A stretch of DNA of 64,000 nt from Escarpia spicata (Eukaryota > Annelida > Polychaeta > Sabellida > Siboglinidae). The position numbers were made by a program, and so were the translations under genes. The stretch covers positions 22,532,278 to 22,596,277 of the forward strand of contig OZ023213.1 of assembly GCA_963995525.1 (NCBI GenBank), in the 5' to 3' direction. Shown here in pieces: positions 1 through 13,500 of the stretch (positions are counted from its first letter, which is position 1; every line of letters begins with the position of its first letter). The notes under the pieces were generated by a model, which was given only the letters and a program-made list of their open reading frames with translations, had not been told where the DNA came from and ran no database searches.

Positions 1-1475
1 AGACATAATCCTTAGGAACAAAATCCCACCACTTGCATTAGTTTGTGTGCATTTTGTTGTGCCCATGTGGCATGTGTACAAGACTTGTCAACTGACAACA
101 GCTGCAGCATTCCTTTGTTCAGTATTTCTCTTATCTCTGCTCTCTTAGTCCCTGTGTACCCCAGTTTTATTACCAGCCTAGAAGTTGGCTGGCAATTCAA
201 ACTAATTATCACCTGTTCCTCTTGTGGTCAGTGGAAAGCCTGGTTTTGAAGCACCTGGCCACTGCTATATCCAACTAACAAGGCTAGCTGCCAGAGTTGG
301 CTATTATTTTAGTGGTTCTCTCCCATGTGTTTCACTAAAGTTAATTATTTTTGTTCAACCATTTTAGCTAGTGCCATATATGACGCCATCTAACAGAATT
401 TGTTAGAACTACGAAACCCAGACTATATCACTTTGAGCCAGCGTAACTTAGGCTGTTGTTATTCCTTCGAATTTTTTGTTAATTCAAAACCGGAATCTGT
501 ACACTTATGCGTTTTCTAAAGATATGACAAGTATATTTAATTAACAACTTGTTTTCAATGTGCTTAGCGAACAACCAGACAACGATCATGAAACGGTTTA
601 TGTTAGCGCCTTCCGCCCGTGTCTCTGTTTACGTCAGTTGACACGAGGTAGCGGGGCGCCATGACATTTCGCAATGAGTTGCTAGCCTTGTGCGTTTTTA
701 AAATCTTGCATCATGAATCTGTTACTCAATGAGATATAGCAACAGAACCAAACATTGTTTATCACATACCAGAAACGGTTAATTGTTACACAATAGCGTG
801 AGCCATCAAATCACTGTTAATCGATGTTGATCTTCCTCGTGGTCTCTCGTCAGTGATGGGAGGTCCCATTATTTGAGGGGAGACTACACCAGAATCCACC
901 AGAATAAACGTATACCATTGCATAGTAATCATGTTTATTTCAAAATATTAACCAATAAAGTCAGTATCGTTTACGGTGTTGGTAATTCTATTCTTTCAGC
1001 GTTTATGGAGTTTCCGTTCGAAAACGCAAATCTTGTGTCAAAATGTCGATTAGACAGAATTCCATTCCACTTTTGCAAAGATTATCTGTATTTTTTATCA
1101 TGTTGGATGATCGTTGTAATAGTCTTGCCGGAATATAATATAATGTTAAAAGAAACATTTTTTGTCAGAGGCGAGGGTCGGCATCATAACAAATATTTTT
1201 CTTCTGTTCTTGAAAAAATACATAGGGTCGCACGGAAATACTAGGGACGGTCGGGTTACCGGAAACACAGTATTATTTTATTTGGCCTAAGGAGCAAATT
1301 CTAAAGAACTGGTACAGAAAACGCCATAGTTCCAATATTAGTATTGACTTTGTAATTCTAAACAAAATGTAAATCTGAACTAGATGATCGAAGCTGGATA
1401 GGTTTCCTTACAGGAATAAGCAATGAATGCAAATATGCTGGGTTGAAAGTAATACTATATGACATCTTCATTTAC
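1..1475. other. NXN intron 4 sequence, no gene recognised
   Basis: AT-rich sequence with only short random open frames on both strands. I saw no exon continuing nucleoredoxin and no recognisable repeat. Confidence 0.5.
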
Positions 1476-1564
1476 CTTTCCTTCAGGGTCTTTTACTATG
1501 ACTGTCCGCCCAGTTGTTGTGATCAACTCATTGTTCTCATCAAGCAGAACCAGGGCTGGGATTC
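1476..1564 (-). CDS. NXN: NXN exon 4 (second half of domain 2)
   Basis: 89 nt. Acceptor TTTGTAG above 1564; donor GTAAA at 1471-1475. Encodes GIPALVLLDENNELITTTG through VKDPEGK. The phase-1 start completes the glycine from exon 3 and the exon ends in phase 0. The next exon, expected to open with a DFPWHPK-type motif, was not seen in 1-1475. Confidence 0.88.
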
Positions 1565-4500
1565 CTACAAACACACCACTTATTAATTTACAACGATCTA
1601 TGCTTGCAACGTTGACAGTTCTAGAATGTCCACTTTACGACCTTCATCACCGATAAATATGTCATAATTCATATTACCCAAGGGTTCTCATTAACCATAA
1701 GCTGCATAATTTACCACATGCACAGCTTAATCTATCTATATTGACTGTTATGACATTTTGTCCCATAATTCTGTCTGATACTGACTAATTTGGTGGCCAA
1801 AGACAGTCTAAATTTATAACCTTCCACGTTTAAATTGAAATTAGGTGACCTTTAAACTTTAGTACATATATATTCTGAACCACAACATGTTTGTATGTAA
1901 TTCACCCTAAGTCTTAATGAGACATCACATGCCTCAGCAAGATACTTGACAGTGACTCCACGCCAAACAGAATTTCTGGGATAGACACGAGCTTACAGCA
2001 GATATTGAACTCACCAAAGATAGCGGAGACAATTTCCAAAGTATAATAAGATTGGCTATTAGCCATGCAGGAAATGAAAAAAGACAACTAGACTTATAGA
2101 AAACACCTACACCTTTTGTGAATATAATAAAATGGTCCATAACAAGTGAAATGATACACTTGTGCAACCAATATAAATTAGAAAGCCCAGAAGGGGCTAT
2201 TTAGAATTGTTCGGTTGTTATACATAATTACTGTCTAAATGCGCAGTTGACTGTTCATTCATGTAATAAAATCCCACTACCACACACTGGCTGTCAAATG
2301 TGAATTGACGGCGGAAAGCTCATCAGACAACGGAAGTAACAATTACACGATCAAGAGTTACGCAATCCTATTAAATCCACACAATTGATCTTGCAGTATG
2401 ATACTAATGACGTGCCACCGATCTGGTAATTGCACGATGGTGTTTCTGCCATTCAAGTCACATGACTGGTACTGCCAGCGAAAGGTGATGCCGACCACAT
2501 TCATCCTAACTAGCTTCCACCCACCCGTGGAGCAACAGACCAAGGGCAACAAAAACCACTGTTGTGTAGTAATGTGCGCAGCATTTTAAACTTATTGCAG
2601 GCAGCTGATAATTTCAATGTGACCAGTGGTGCCACCTACCTGAGGAATGCCTGACAACTCACTGAAAAAGTATAAATATTCTAAATAATTACCATTGTGT
2701 GTTTTTAATATATCGCCAACTGGTATATCAGAGACCAGTGGTACAAGGATGCAAGTGAACTTAGAATCATGCAAGTGGACCTCAGCATCTCGGGTACAGA
2801 GGAGATAGACATACAGTGCCTCCGAGTTAACCTCTTAATATATCTAGATAACCCAGGGATGGTAGCCGGTTATATTACCTGACATTTCTCCCACGCTATG
2901 CATGGAAGTACACTAAATCAGTTGTACTTCGTCCCATTTGTTGTTCTCGTGACATGATCTAAGGAAATAGCTCAACTTCAAACAGCGATGCAATTCAATG
3001 AAAATAGGAAACGCCTGTAATTACTTGTCTGACCAGTGACAGGGAGTAATAACAGGCAATTAACCTCAAAACAATAAAATCTAAAAGGTTGCCAACTGAT
3101 TGGGTAACTGGTTCAAAGATAAATCTACGATTGACAAGTCGATATGCCATGAGGTGCTGATACCGATACCTAGTTAGCAGTGCCTCCTGGCTGTATATTT
3201 TGACGGTACAATTCTGATAAAAATTGAAACCAACTTTATGTATAATTATGATACAAATGGAAAACTTATTATTAAAGCAAGTCTAAGCAAGACTATTTAT
3301 ACAGAGTACATGAGTGTCCTATATCAAATGTGTGTATTTTAGTTTACTGGTTCAGAAATAACATTTAAATGATATTATTAACATTGTACCTAGACAGTTT
3401 ATCAGTTGTCAGAGAGAAATAAGTGGAAACTAACATATTTTATCTGCACAATTAGAGCTTTTGCATTTCTAAATGTTTTCCTGTCTGTCATGAGGGAGGT
3501 TGACCTCGATTCTAATCCTCAATTTCTGTTTTCTTTTCCATCACTGATCTTGCATTGCTCTCTCCACCAACTGTTTCTATTCTCCTCCATCTTTTGCTCT
3601 CATTTTCCACTCCCAATTCTTCCAAATCTCTCTTTACACAGTCCTCCCATCTCAAGCTTGGTCACCCCCGCCTCTTTTTCCATCCTGCCATTCTTTCAAG
3701 TTACGTGTAATGTTGTTTCTGACTGGTCCCTTTCACTTCAGTCAGAACCATATGGTTAACTAATGCTAGTATGCATTTAGTAGAGAAGCCGCCTACGAAG
3801 CATTCAGCATAGCACACATCAATTAGACATCAGATAAATTCAGTATGAAAAAACATCTTCAGAGTAAATGATTTATTGACGGAGACATGCATGTCAAGCC
3901 ATACTTTAAATGCCTCCATTTGGAATGTGAAACAGCTGGGTCCAACTTTTTACACATGTACTAAACTGGCTATTTACATCTACTATATAATTGCCTTTCG
4001 ATGAATGTGGCAAGATGTTCCCTTTGGAACTGTGGTAATACCATACACTAAGACCACTTACGTAAAGCAAAGGACCATTATATGTGCAATGTTTCTTCAA
4101 CAGTCCATACCAATGTTTTTTAAAGATATAAAAAACATTATATCACAAACAGATGTAGGAAAAAATCACAAGAAAGAGTAACAAAAAGTCGTAACTGTAA
4201 ATATAAATTGTTCCTTGCAATATAACTTATAAGTTAAGATCCGTGGTTAGACAACCAAGTACATGCTGACTATCCTGACAAATGAGGCTTTGAACTAGGC
4301 ATGTTCTTGATTGTTAAATGTTACACACATTATATAATTCATTTGTTGAACCACATATATATATATACATCATATTGCTGTGAGATCTGGGGAAATATTG
4401 ATCAATCTAGAGTCGGAAAACTATCTCTGTTATAGAAAAAAGCTATACGGATTACTTATAACCTTACCGGTAATTACCATGATCATACATCTGTATTTTT

Positions 4501-7500
4501 CCATCACTCAAACATGCTTAAATTTCATGATTTAGTTAAATATAAGACTATGATTAAATACTTTATAAAACAAACAACCACTCTTTAAAAATGGTCATGT
4601 GCAAGATTTCTTTGAACCAACCGCAGCTATACACATACATGATACCAGGCAAAGCAAACTGTTCTATGTTAAAACGAGAAACACCACCCTCCGACTGCTG
4701 TCACTCACCGTCAAGGGTATAACAAACGTGGAACAATTTACCAAATAAATTGACCCAGCTTCCAAGTTTAACACAATTTAAAAAATCATTCAAGTTGTCA
4801 TTACTTTCTACATATTTGTGAATTGTTAATTGAAGATGATGTTCAGTTAAACCCATGTATCAATAACACAATTATAATTTGTATTGTATTTATTAAGTTT
4901 TTTAGTTTGAGAAGGGCATAGCAACACATAAGTCTATGACTTCAGCTACGTCCTTTCAGCAACAGCAGCACACCATATTGGGCATGTATTATGTTGTTGT
5001 TGTTGAATAAACTTTCATTCACATTTTGTTGAATATTTGTTGTACTCAAACATTTAAGACAAGACAAAAAAATTATTTACATCACTGTTGCTCAAAGTTC
5101 AGTCTGAGATTTTTGGAATATTCATATTAGTCTGAAGTTAGTCATGCATCAAATTCTTGGCGTTCAGTGATCCTATACAACACTGTGGCAGATTTTACAT
5201 TTTGTTTTGATCTTATAAAAACTTTGTTGTGTTCAATTATCAGTGAAAATTTGCAAAACCCTGTGTTTAGTTTACCCCAGATAGTCTTTGTATACAATTG
5301 TACTGTCATTTGTGACTTCAATTCCTGGGAGCTTTTTCCTAGCAAGAGGCTAGCAAAAACTGACTTTATTTCCGTGACTTTTTCCTGTGATTTTACTTCA
5401 GCTCACTTCATGAACTTACCCTGCACACCAAAATGTCTGGTGAGTTGTTGCCCTCTTTCATCCCCAAATGGTAGGGCCAGCCACGGCATCGACTTGTAGT
5501 ATTCAGTATATGACTCCTTGGAACGATCTACACTCACAAACACCACCTCGAAGTTGATGTGTCGTTCGTGTAGTGCAGTGTATGTTTGAATGAGCTGCTC
5601 TGTGAAACTGCGGCATGGCGGGCACTGAAAACAGAGTCGTAGACCCGTTAAACATCGTATCTGCTTGTCCAATTTATCATATATAGCACATAACATGTTG
5701 CCTGTTCGTTTTGGTGGTATGGAGTTATGGGCCTGACGTAAAGGGGCAATATTTCAGTTTTATAATTTGATATAAGTTGCATCCAAAACTGTGAGAGTCT
5801 AACATGACTGCACACATGTTAGTAACTTGGTGATGGAGTAGTGAACACTGATGTATAGAAGACACTAGCATTAAGTCAACAGGCTCAGTTGATCAGTCCA
5901 GCTGTTAATCCTAATCTCCACACATTAGATGTGAGCCAAATTGAGAAAGAAGAGGAGAAAATATCTTGGTTCCAACACACATTGACCTGTTTGAAGATCG
6001 CCAATTTTTGTGAATTCGCATTTGCGAACATGGAATTGTAGGGAAAATTTTGTTCAAAATGTAAATTGCAAACAGAGGAATGTATAACAAGAATTGTTTG
6101 TTTGTACTGTGATTGGACTGTCAATTTAACTAAAGTCATTGTGTGTTGCCTGTGCTACTCATTTTGTCTTCATTCGTCACAGTTATTTTTATTACTGTTT
6201 GGTTAAATGCAGTTGAACACATTTTTACTTTGTAACGCCAAAATGAACCGATCTCCGAACAAGTCAATGATGTTCAGAGAGAGAGATTTAGAGTGAGGAA
6301 TGGGAGCAATAAACAGAAGGGGATTGGAGATTGGTGGTGACCACAGCACACTTCTGGCTGTTAAACATAAACCTTTGGCATGACTTAATTGCCAGCCCAC
6401 CCAACCACTGGTGTGTTGATGGTAGATGATGGATACATATCTTGTGAATGGTACTAAAAGGCCTGGGTGTCTTCTACCTAAGGTCTCTGCCAGGGGAAGT
6501 ACAGTCAGTAGCAGATCCCACATGAGATAAAAGGGTGACCTGCTGTGGATGTGAGGACTCCTAGAGACTGCACAGAACAGTTCTTCCAACATCATACAAA
6601 GGTGTGACTGATTGAATTGATAAGAATATGACGAATTACTAGAGAATAAAAAGTCAGCATGACGGAATGAAAGAATAAGTGTATCATTTGTCCGAATGAA
6701 AGAACAAGGATATGAGTAGTATTTGTGGCTGAATGAATGAACAAGGATATGGTTGAATCAATGAATAAGTACTGAAGAGCAGAACTACCTAATACACAAT
6801 TTAAGATACCACTGAATTGATTAACTGGCTAGGGTTAGCAAACATACAAATAAATGAAAATAGAAAAAAAGATATTACTAAATGAAAGACCACATTTATG
6901 ATTGAATAAAAAACAAATACATGTATTAATGAATGACTAAGGATCAATACCATCATTATTGTATGACTAAATGAATGTTCAAGGATATGAGTCCTTTTTA
7001 TGACTGATTGAATATTATGAATGCAGATAAATCTACAAAATGACCAATTCAAATTAATAAAAGAACTCATGGCTTACCCTCTGTTGTCAATTTCAATTTC
7101 CCAGAAACCGGAAAATATCATTGAAATTAAGAATTTCACAAAGATCCACGATGCATGAACAAATTCCAGAGAAATCCCCACAACTATGCGGTTACCACTT
7201 AGAGGAGTGTAAAATTTAAAAAATCCCTGTGAATGTGGAGATTTGACAAGTTTGCAGCTCAGCAGACTTGAACTCCTAAGCAGAGGTCATTGATCTGTTC
7301 ACACAGAGGCAGGCCGTGTCTAGCAGACATACATCATCTGTCTACATAATTCATCAACACTGTCAGCTTCACTTAATTGAGTAGATCCTTCAGCCCAGTA
7401 GATGTTCCCCAGAACGACTGATTACATGTCTGATGCCACAATTATATTTCAGTTTCCCGACTAACTTAGACAGGCTTTGCTACAAAAATAAATTTAAAAT

Positions 7501-10500
7501 GTGTCACATTTGTAGGAAAATATGTAATTTCATTTAAAAAATCTTGACAAAATGTGTTACTTTCCTGTTACTTATCTTACTTTTATTCTTAGCAAAATGT
7601 TATTTTTTGGTTACTTTCAAAATTATTTGATAAAAGCTCAGTTACTCTGGTATTTTAGACGAGAAGAGACACCCATTAATATGTATATTATATTCAGATT
7701 AAACCACCTCTAAATCAAAGAGATTATATAATGTCCATGGCATGGATAGCTAGAATGTTACTAAAAGTCTACTAGTATTATACAATTCTAAGCTGCAAAT
7801 TGGCACAAACTCACCTGGCGGCCACCCAAGTTCCCACTCCACAGGGGGCCTCGGATGAAATTTAAAAAACTGTTAATTTATGAACCACCATAACAAGCCA
7901 CTAACAAAATGTTTAGTCTCATACATGCAAAAATGACAGAGATATGCTCCGACATACCTACTGTGCATACAGATTGACAGACCCACACTCTTGTTTTATA
8001 ATAATATTGGAATGATTACCACAGGCTAGCACAGGTATCACCAGGTGCCAATAGGTTCCTGGTTGCCCTAGTTGCTCTAGGCACCAACACGAGAGAGGTT
8101 TTTTTTAGATCTAGTGTTGTCAGCTAGGCAGAATACATCTCATGCTGCACACCAGACGGCTTCAGTTGCAATTGTAGACAGTGAATCAGTGGTCATATAT
8201 CGTAGGCATTTGAGAAAAAAAACCATTCCACAGATTCTAGAGTTTTCTCTCGCTGATATTTGTAGTTGATCCAGATCAGGCTTTGGGTTTGCATTTTTGG
8301 ATCAAATAAAAATATGTTGCATTTTTAAATGTCAGTTACAAATGCCAGGGACACTCAAATTCAAAATGTAAAATATAAATGCAACACATACACTTAAAAC
8401 AAATATGCTCTATTAAATTTATATATAAGTTAAATGTAAAATACACAAAGTTTGATTCAAATACGATGTATCCGCCATATCATGTTAAACTTAAATGTGT
8501 ATAAAATGTTGAAAATCTGGTATGTACATAAAGTATTGTGTTAAATGGTAATAAAGTGGGCTTGGCATGTACACCAGACACACCCTGTGACACAAGCAGA
8601 TTATTAACATCTTTAGCATGCCACAAAGTGATCCCAGGTCAGACAGGGTCACGCTAGAGCAGGTCTCAATCATTGGCTCAATCACATCTGGTTTGTTGGA
8701 CGTCGATCATCACATTTTAGTTAGGCATGCCCATTACTGAGACCGAGCAGTATTTCTATAGCCTGCCAGACCTGTATTCCATTGCTATGTTTGACCTAAC
8801 CATTGGCTGAAAATATCTTAATTGTTCAGGAGGATTTATTTGTTTGAGGAACTTTTTTTTAAAGAGCAAACTGTTATTCCAAGTGACATTTTCCTCTGAA
8901 AGATTTGATTTGCCAAGGAAATGATGGGGTTGGAAAGAAATTAATGTTCGCAGTTCTTATAATAAACCAGATAAATCTCATTAAATTTGTTTTCCTTTCC
9001 TGAACAAAATTTTTCAAATTCAGTGCACTGATACAGTGTACTATAACTTTAAAACATGTGGTCCGAATTACATAAAACTTTTCACAGTTGTTCTACAGTC
9101 TGTATCTCTGTATCTGTATTTTTACTGGCAAAATGTCCTATGGACACATCACGCCAGTGCACCTGGTGGCTCTTATGGATAAATTTTTTACATGTTGACT
9201 AATCTGGAATGAATTCAGTGGTGTACTTGATACAATGCTTGGAGGTAGAGAATTCCACTCTTTTATTGTGACTGGGAAAAAGCTGTTTCCAAATATGTTT
9301 GTCGAGTGCCTGATTTGTACTAACTGTTTATTATGTTTACGTGAGCATCTGGTGTTGCGTTTGATGTACTGATCTAGTGGGATATCTATGAGGTTATGTT
9401 CCATCTTATATAATATGCTAAGTCTTTAGGTTTTTCTTCTTGATTGTAGGGTGTCCCACTGGAGATCTTTAAGGAATTGTGTTACCGTTCCTGGCTCACT
9501 AGAATAGTTGTTCTTACAAAATCTGGCGGCTTGTCTCTGGGTTCTTTCTATGAGTTTGATATTTCTTAGGTAATGTGGATCATCACTACCTGTGGCTTGT
9601 AGGAGTATGCTTTGTGGTCATGAAGAGGCCATTGTAGTTTTTGACAGAATGTTAATGAAAACTATCTGATAAAAAATATGTTTAAGAAAAGCAGCATTTC
9701 TTTTAATAAATTCACCTCAACTAACTATATGTTAAGCCCAAACATGTCAACACCAGAGGAATTAATAGTGTCATCACCTGGGAGCATTTGAAGGCATTTG
9801 ATGATGTGTAACTGTCAAAAAGATTGCTCTTAATTGTTATTTGAACTTTTATAAGTATTTACGAGTAGATTCCCACATAATAAGAAATGTACATATGTTT
9901 AAGCTTCAACCCATACATTTTCTAGTTTCTGTATATACGTACTTTGAATTTATAACCATTTCTGCCCATCAAAATGCACTTTATTTTTATTCTCATGAGA
10001 CTATTTTGCAACCTTTCCTGTGAAATCGTCCTTATACCAATATAATGTCTTATTATTTATAAATGGTGAAATTACTATTCATCTTTAATTACTTTTTTTA
10101 CCGTTTTCTCTCCATAAATTGATCTTTATTATTATAATTATAACTATTTATGAATGTTCTGTCCTTTTACCAAGACTCACGACATTGACATTAATTACAA
10201 GTAATCACACAGTGGTTGAGCACATATGATGGATCACGTCTTATTCATACAGTAGTTGGGCCGATAAGGGGATCATAAGTCTTAACCAGTAATAACTACT
10301 CAGCATTTGGGCTGATAAGAGGAAGAGGAATGACTTGGACAGATCACTTGATGAGATTGGAGCCTGAGCAGATTACCTAAGGGAGCATAGGGAATGATAC
10401 ATCATGGCTGCAGACCACACCAGAGATGGCAGGACTATACTGCTGTGCAATGGCAAAAGGGTGCAATTATGTGTTGTATGTTAACACAGTGGTGTGTATA

Positions 10501-13500
10501 CACATGTATATTATTTGTATAATACAATGAAATAATTCTAAACGATCATTACTCATGCCAGTAATTATTATCACCCATCGCCATAATAGTTCAGCATCAA
10601 CATCAAGTTTAACATATTTCTTAAATTACCGGGTACTTTATTACTGTAGCAGTTATCATGTGTATACGAGTGAGTAAAACATATGACTGGGCCTTAAGGG
10701 GTTGTAGAACAACTTTTAGTTAACGGCTTAAAATAGGATTTTATAAATATCACGAATTATGGCGCAATGTTTATTAATTAACACGTAAATTGGAAATAGT
10801 TGCTGTCCGAACTTCAGGCATTTCCGAATTTAAACAAAAAACGCATTACTAAATTCTTATAATTCGCATTGTATAAGACAATTTGTCACACATCTCTGTC
10901 ATGCCCACACACCGTCACTATCAAGTATCTGGTGAAAGGACACACTTTCATGTCAGCTGACTCCGGGCATGCACAGGTCGAGAAAGGTATGAGGTCCAAG
11001 AAGAATGTCTATGACATCTCGGATTTTGCAAGCGTGATAAGCAAATCTGGAATAGTCATTCTCTTGAGTCATGCAGATTTTCGTTCTTGAGAAAATGGTG
11101 TAAGTTCAGCAAAATCCACGAAGAAGCCAACATTGGGTCACGTGAGCGTGGTACAATTCAGAAGGGGATCAAGCAAACTCTTCTAGAAATGCAGATTGAC
11201 AGAAGATGAGTTCCAGTCAGGTGGATTCCTGATGTAAAGGATAGCGACCCATCTTCTCAGAGGAGGAACTTTCGATGTGGAAGACGGACCTCTTGGTGTG
11301 CCACGGAGCAAGTGCGACGACATTGTCAGAAAGCTTGGTCCGTTGATGCCACTAAACAGAGTTCAGTTTTGAAGCGGAATGCCTATCAACAACACTTCTT
11401 TCGACATGATTGACGCTGAGTGAAACAATGAAAACTACCTTACCAGTCGCAGCTTTTGTTTTTATACCGGTTCTTTTGTTTAATTGCTGTTTTAAAGCAA
11501 GAGTGTCAATCTACGATGATAATATGAAACTGCAAGTTTGTAATTTGCATCCCCGAGTGACAACATAGTAAATCAACTGACTGATTAAATTTGGTTTAAC
11601 AGTAAATCAACTTACTGATTAAAATTGTGTTTTAACGATTGTGTACTGTCATTTTTCAATATCATTTTGCCATCTTCAGTTATAGTTCGTTCTGACATAA
11701 GCACTTGCTTACTTTTGTCATAGAATTGTTTTGATATCGATCGTCTAATAAAATGACAAAAATGAGTAAGTGACACTAAGTCACCAAACACTCTGTAAAA
11801 CCCGAAGTACTGATGTATAATAGTCATTCTTATAAATACACAATTGCCAGCTCCAATTGTCACTTGCACCCCTTTGCCATTGCACGGCAGTATAGTCCAC
11901 TCAATCTATGGTTCAACCTCAAACAAATTGCAATAGTAAGTTTTGGGGCATTTTTAGATTCTACTGTATGTTTGTGTTACCAGAAAAAAGTCTGCAAAAA
12001 TCCACTTGGTGGAACATTGTCATTTTCGCATATTGCCAAGTGGTCAGTTCTCACTGAAATTTAGGGGGGGGTACATCGGTCACATGTTTCGGTGACCGGT
12101 GGCTATATCAAGATTTAGCCTAAACCTATAAGTGGGGCCATTACGGCCCCACTTATAGGTTTAGGCTAAATCTTGATATAGTGTAACTCTTCAGCAGGTA
12201 GATGGGATTATAGTTAGTGTGAATGAATGGTGTGCTTGGTTAGTATGGTACAGTGCATAAGGTCTACTGTGATTACAGTAGTAATGCTGTTGTTTTATAT
12301 ATCTATAACAATACTGCTAATGTTGTATATGCCGAAATGTGGGCTCTGTCATCCAGAGGTAAAGGAGACGAGTATGGGCTCAGTCACAAGCCTGGCCTTG
12401 GGATGTAGAGCCCACATTTCTCTCTCTTTAACTTAATCTCTTTAATATACGTCATTCATTTGGCCTTATTTCATCACTATTCATGACTTGTGTGTGTTGG
12501 TGCTTGCATAAATGTAATTCGTGTTGTATAACTTATTTTCTGTGAGAATACTATAAAGATTATGTATATCGTTAGAAAAGCAATGCATTTAGCTGTGTAG
12601 TGGCACCTAACAAGTGCCATTGCAATGGATATTAACATCAGAATCGTATTCTAAACACATTTACAAATTATCGCAATTTACATGTACCCTGATTTTCGGC
12701 CTTGTCCAGTCAATCTATGGTTTAGCCTCAAACAAATTGTAATAGCGATCATTATGGCGTTTTTAGTTAGCACTATATGTCTGCATTATTCGATAAAAAG
12801 TCTGAATAAAAACTGCTTGAACTGTTCCACCAGCGATGTCGGCGCTCCATCACGGGACTGCATTGGCAGGACTATGTCTCCAACAAAGAGGTCCTGGAAA
12901 AGTCAAACCTACGGGGCATCGAAACCATGTTGAAGCTCAGACAGTTCCGCTGGGCAGGCCATGTCTCGTGCATGGATGACATCAGAATGCCATAAGTTGT
13001 ATTTTATGATGAGCTTCGTCAGGGCAACCGAGATAGAAGGGCCCCCCACAACCGCTAGAAGCAGCTGAAACGGCAACTCACACTGGCAAGACCATAAAGA
13101 CTGGGAACAGCTAGCACCAGACTGGAAAAAACCCACAAAACGACCACCATGAGAGCTGCCCAGGACTTTGAGCATTCCAGAAGAGAAGCAGACGAGGAGA
13201 AGCGTAAACGGAAGAAAGAATCTGCATCTCGGGCAGCTTCAGGCTAAGTAAGCCTTTGCCCAACCTGCTCCAGAGCCTGCAAATCCAGGATGGGCCTCTG
13301 CAACCACCAGAATTTGTGCCGTCGCCCCTCCAGGGACGGGGATCTTCCCACTGATCGTCACAAGTGAACAATCTGCCCCACACAATGGATGACCGACAGC
13401 ATACGGACTGGTGCTGCTGGGAGATCAGTCATCTTTGGAACATGATACTTGTATTTGACAATCCAGCTCTAGTCCGAGGTTTTTAGAGTTTTCTTGGATC

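Noticed and set aside
3406..3759. A 117-codon Ser/Leu/Pro-rich membrane-like protein
   Set aside because: It is the antisense of a purine-rich LINE tail on the minus strand.
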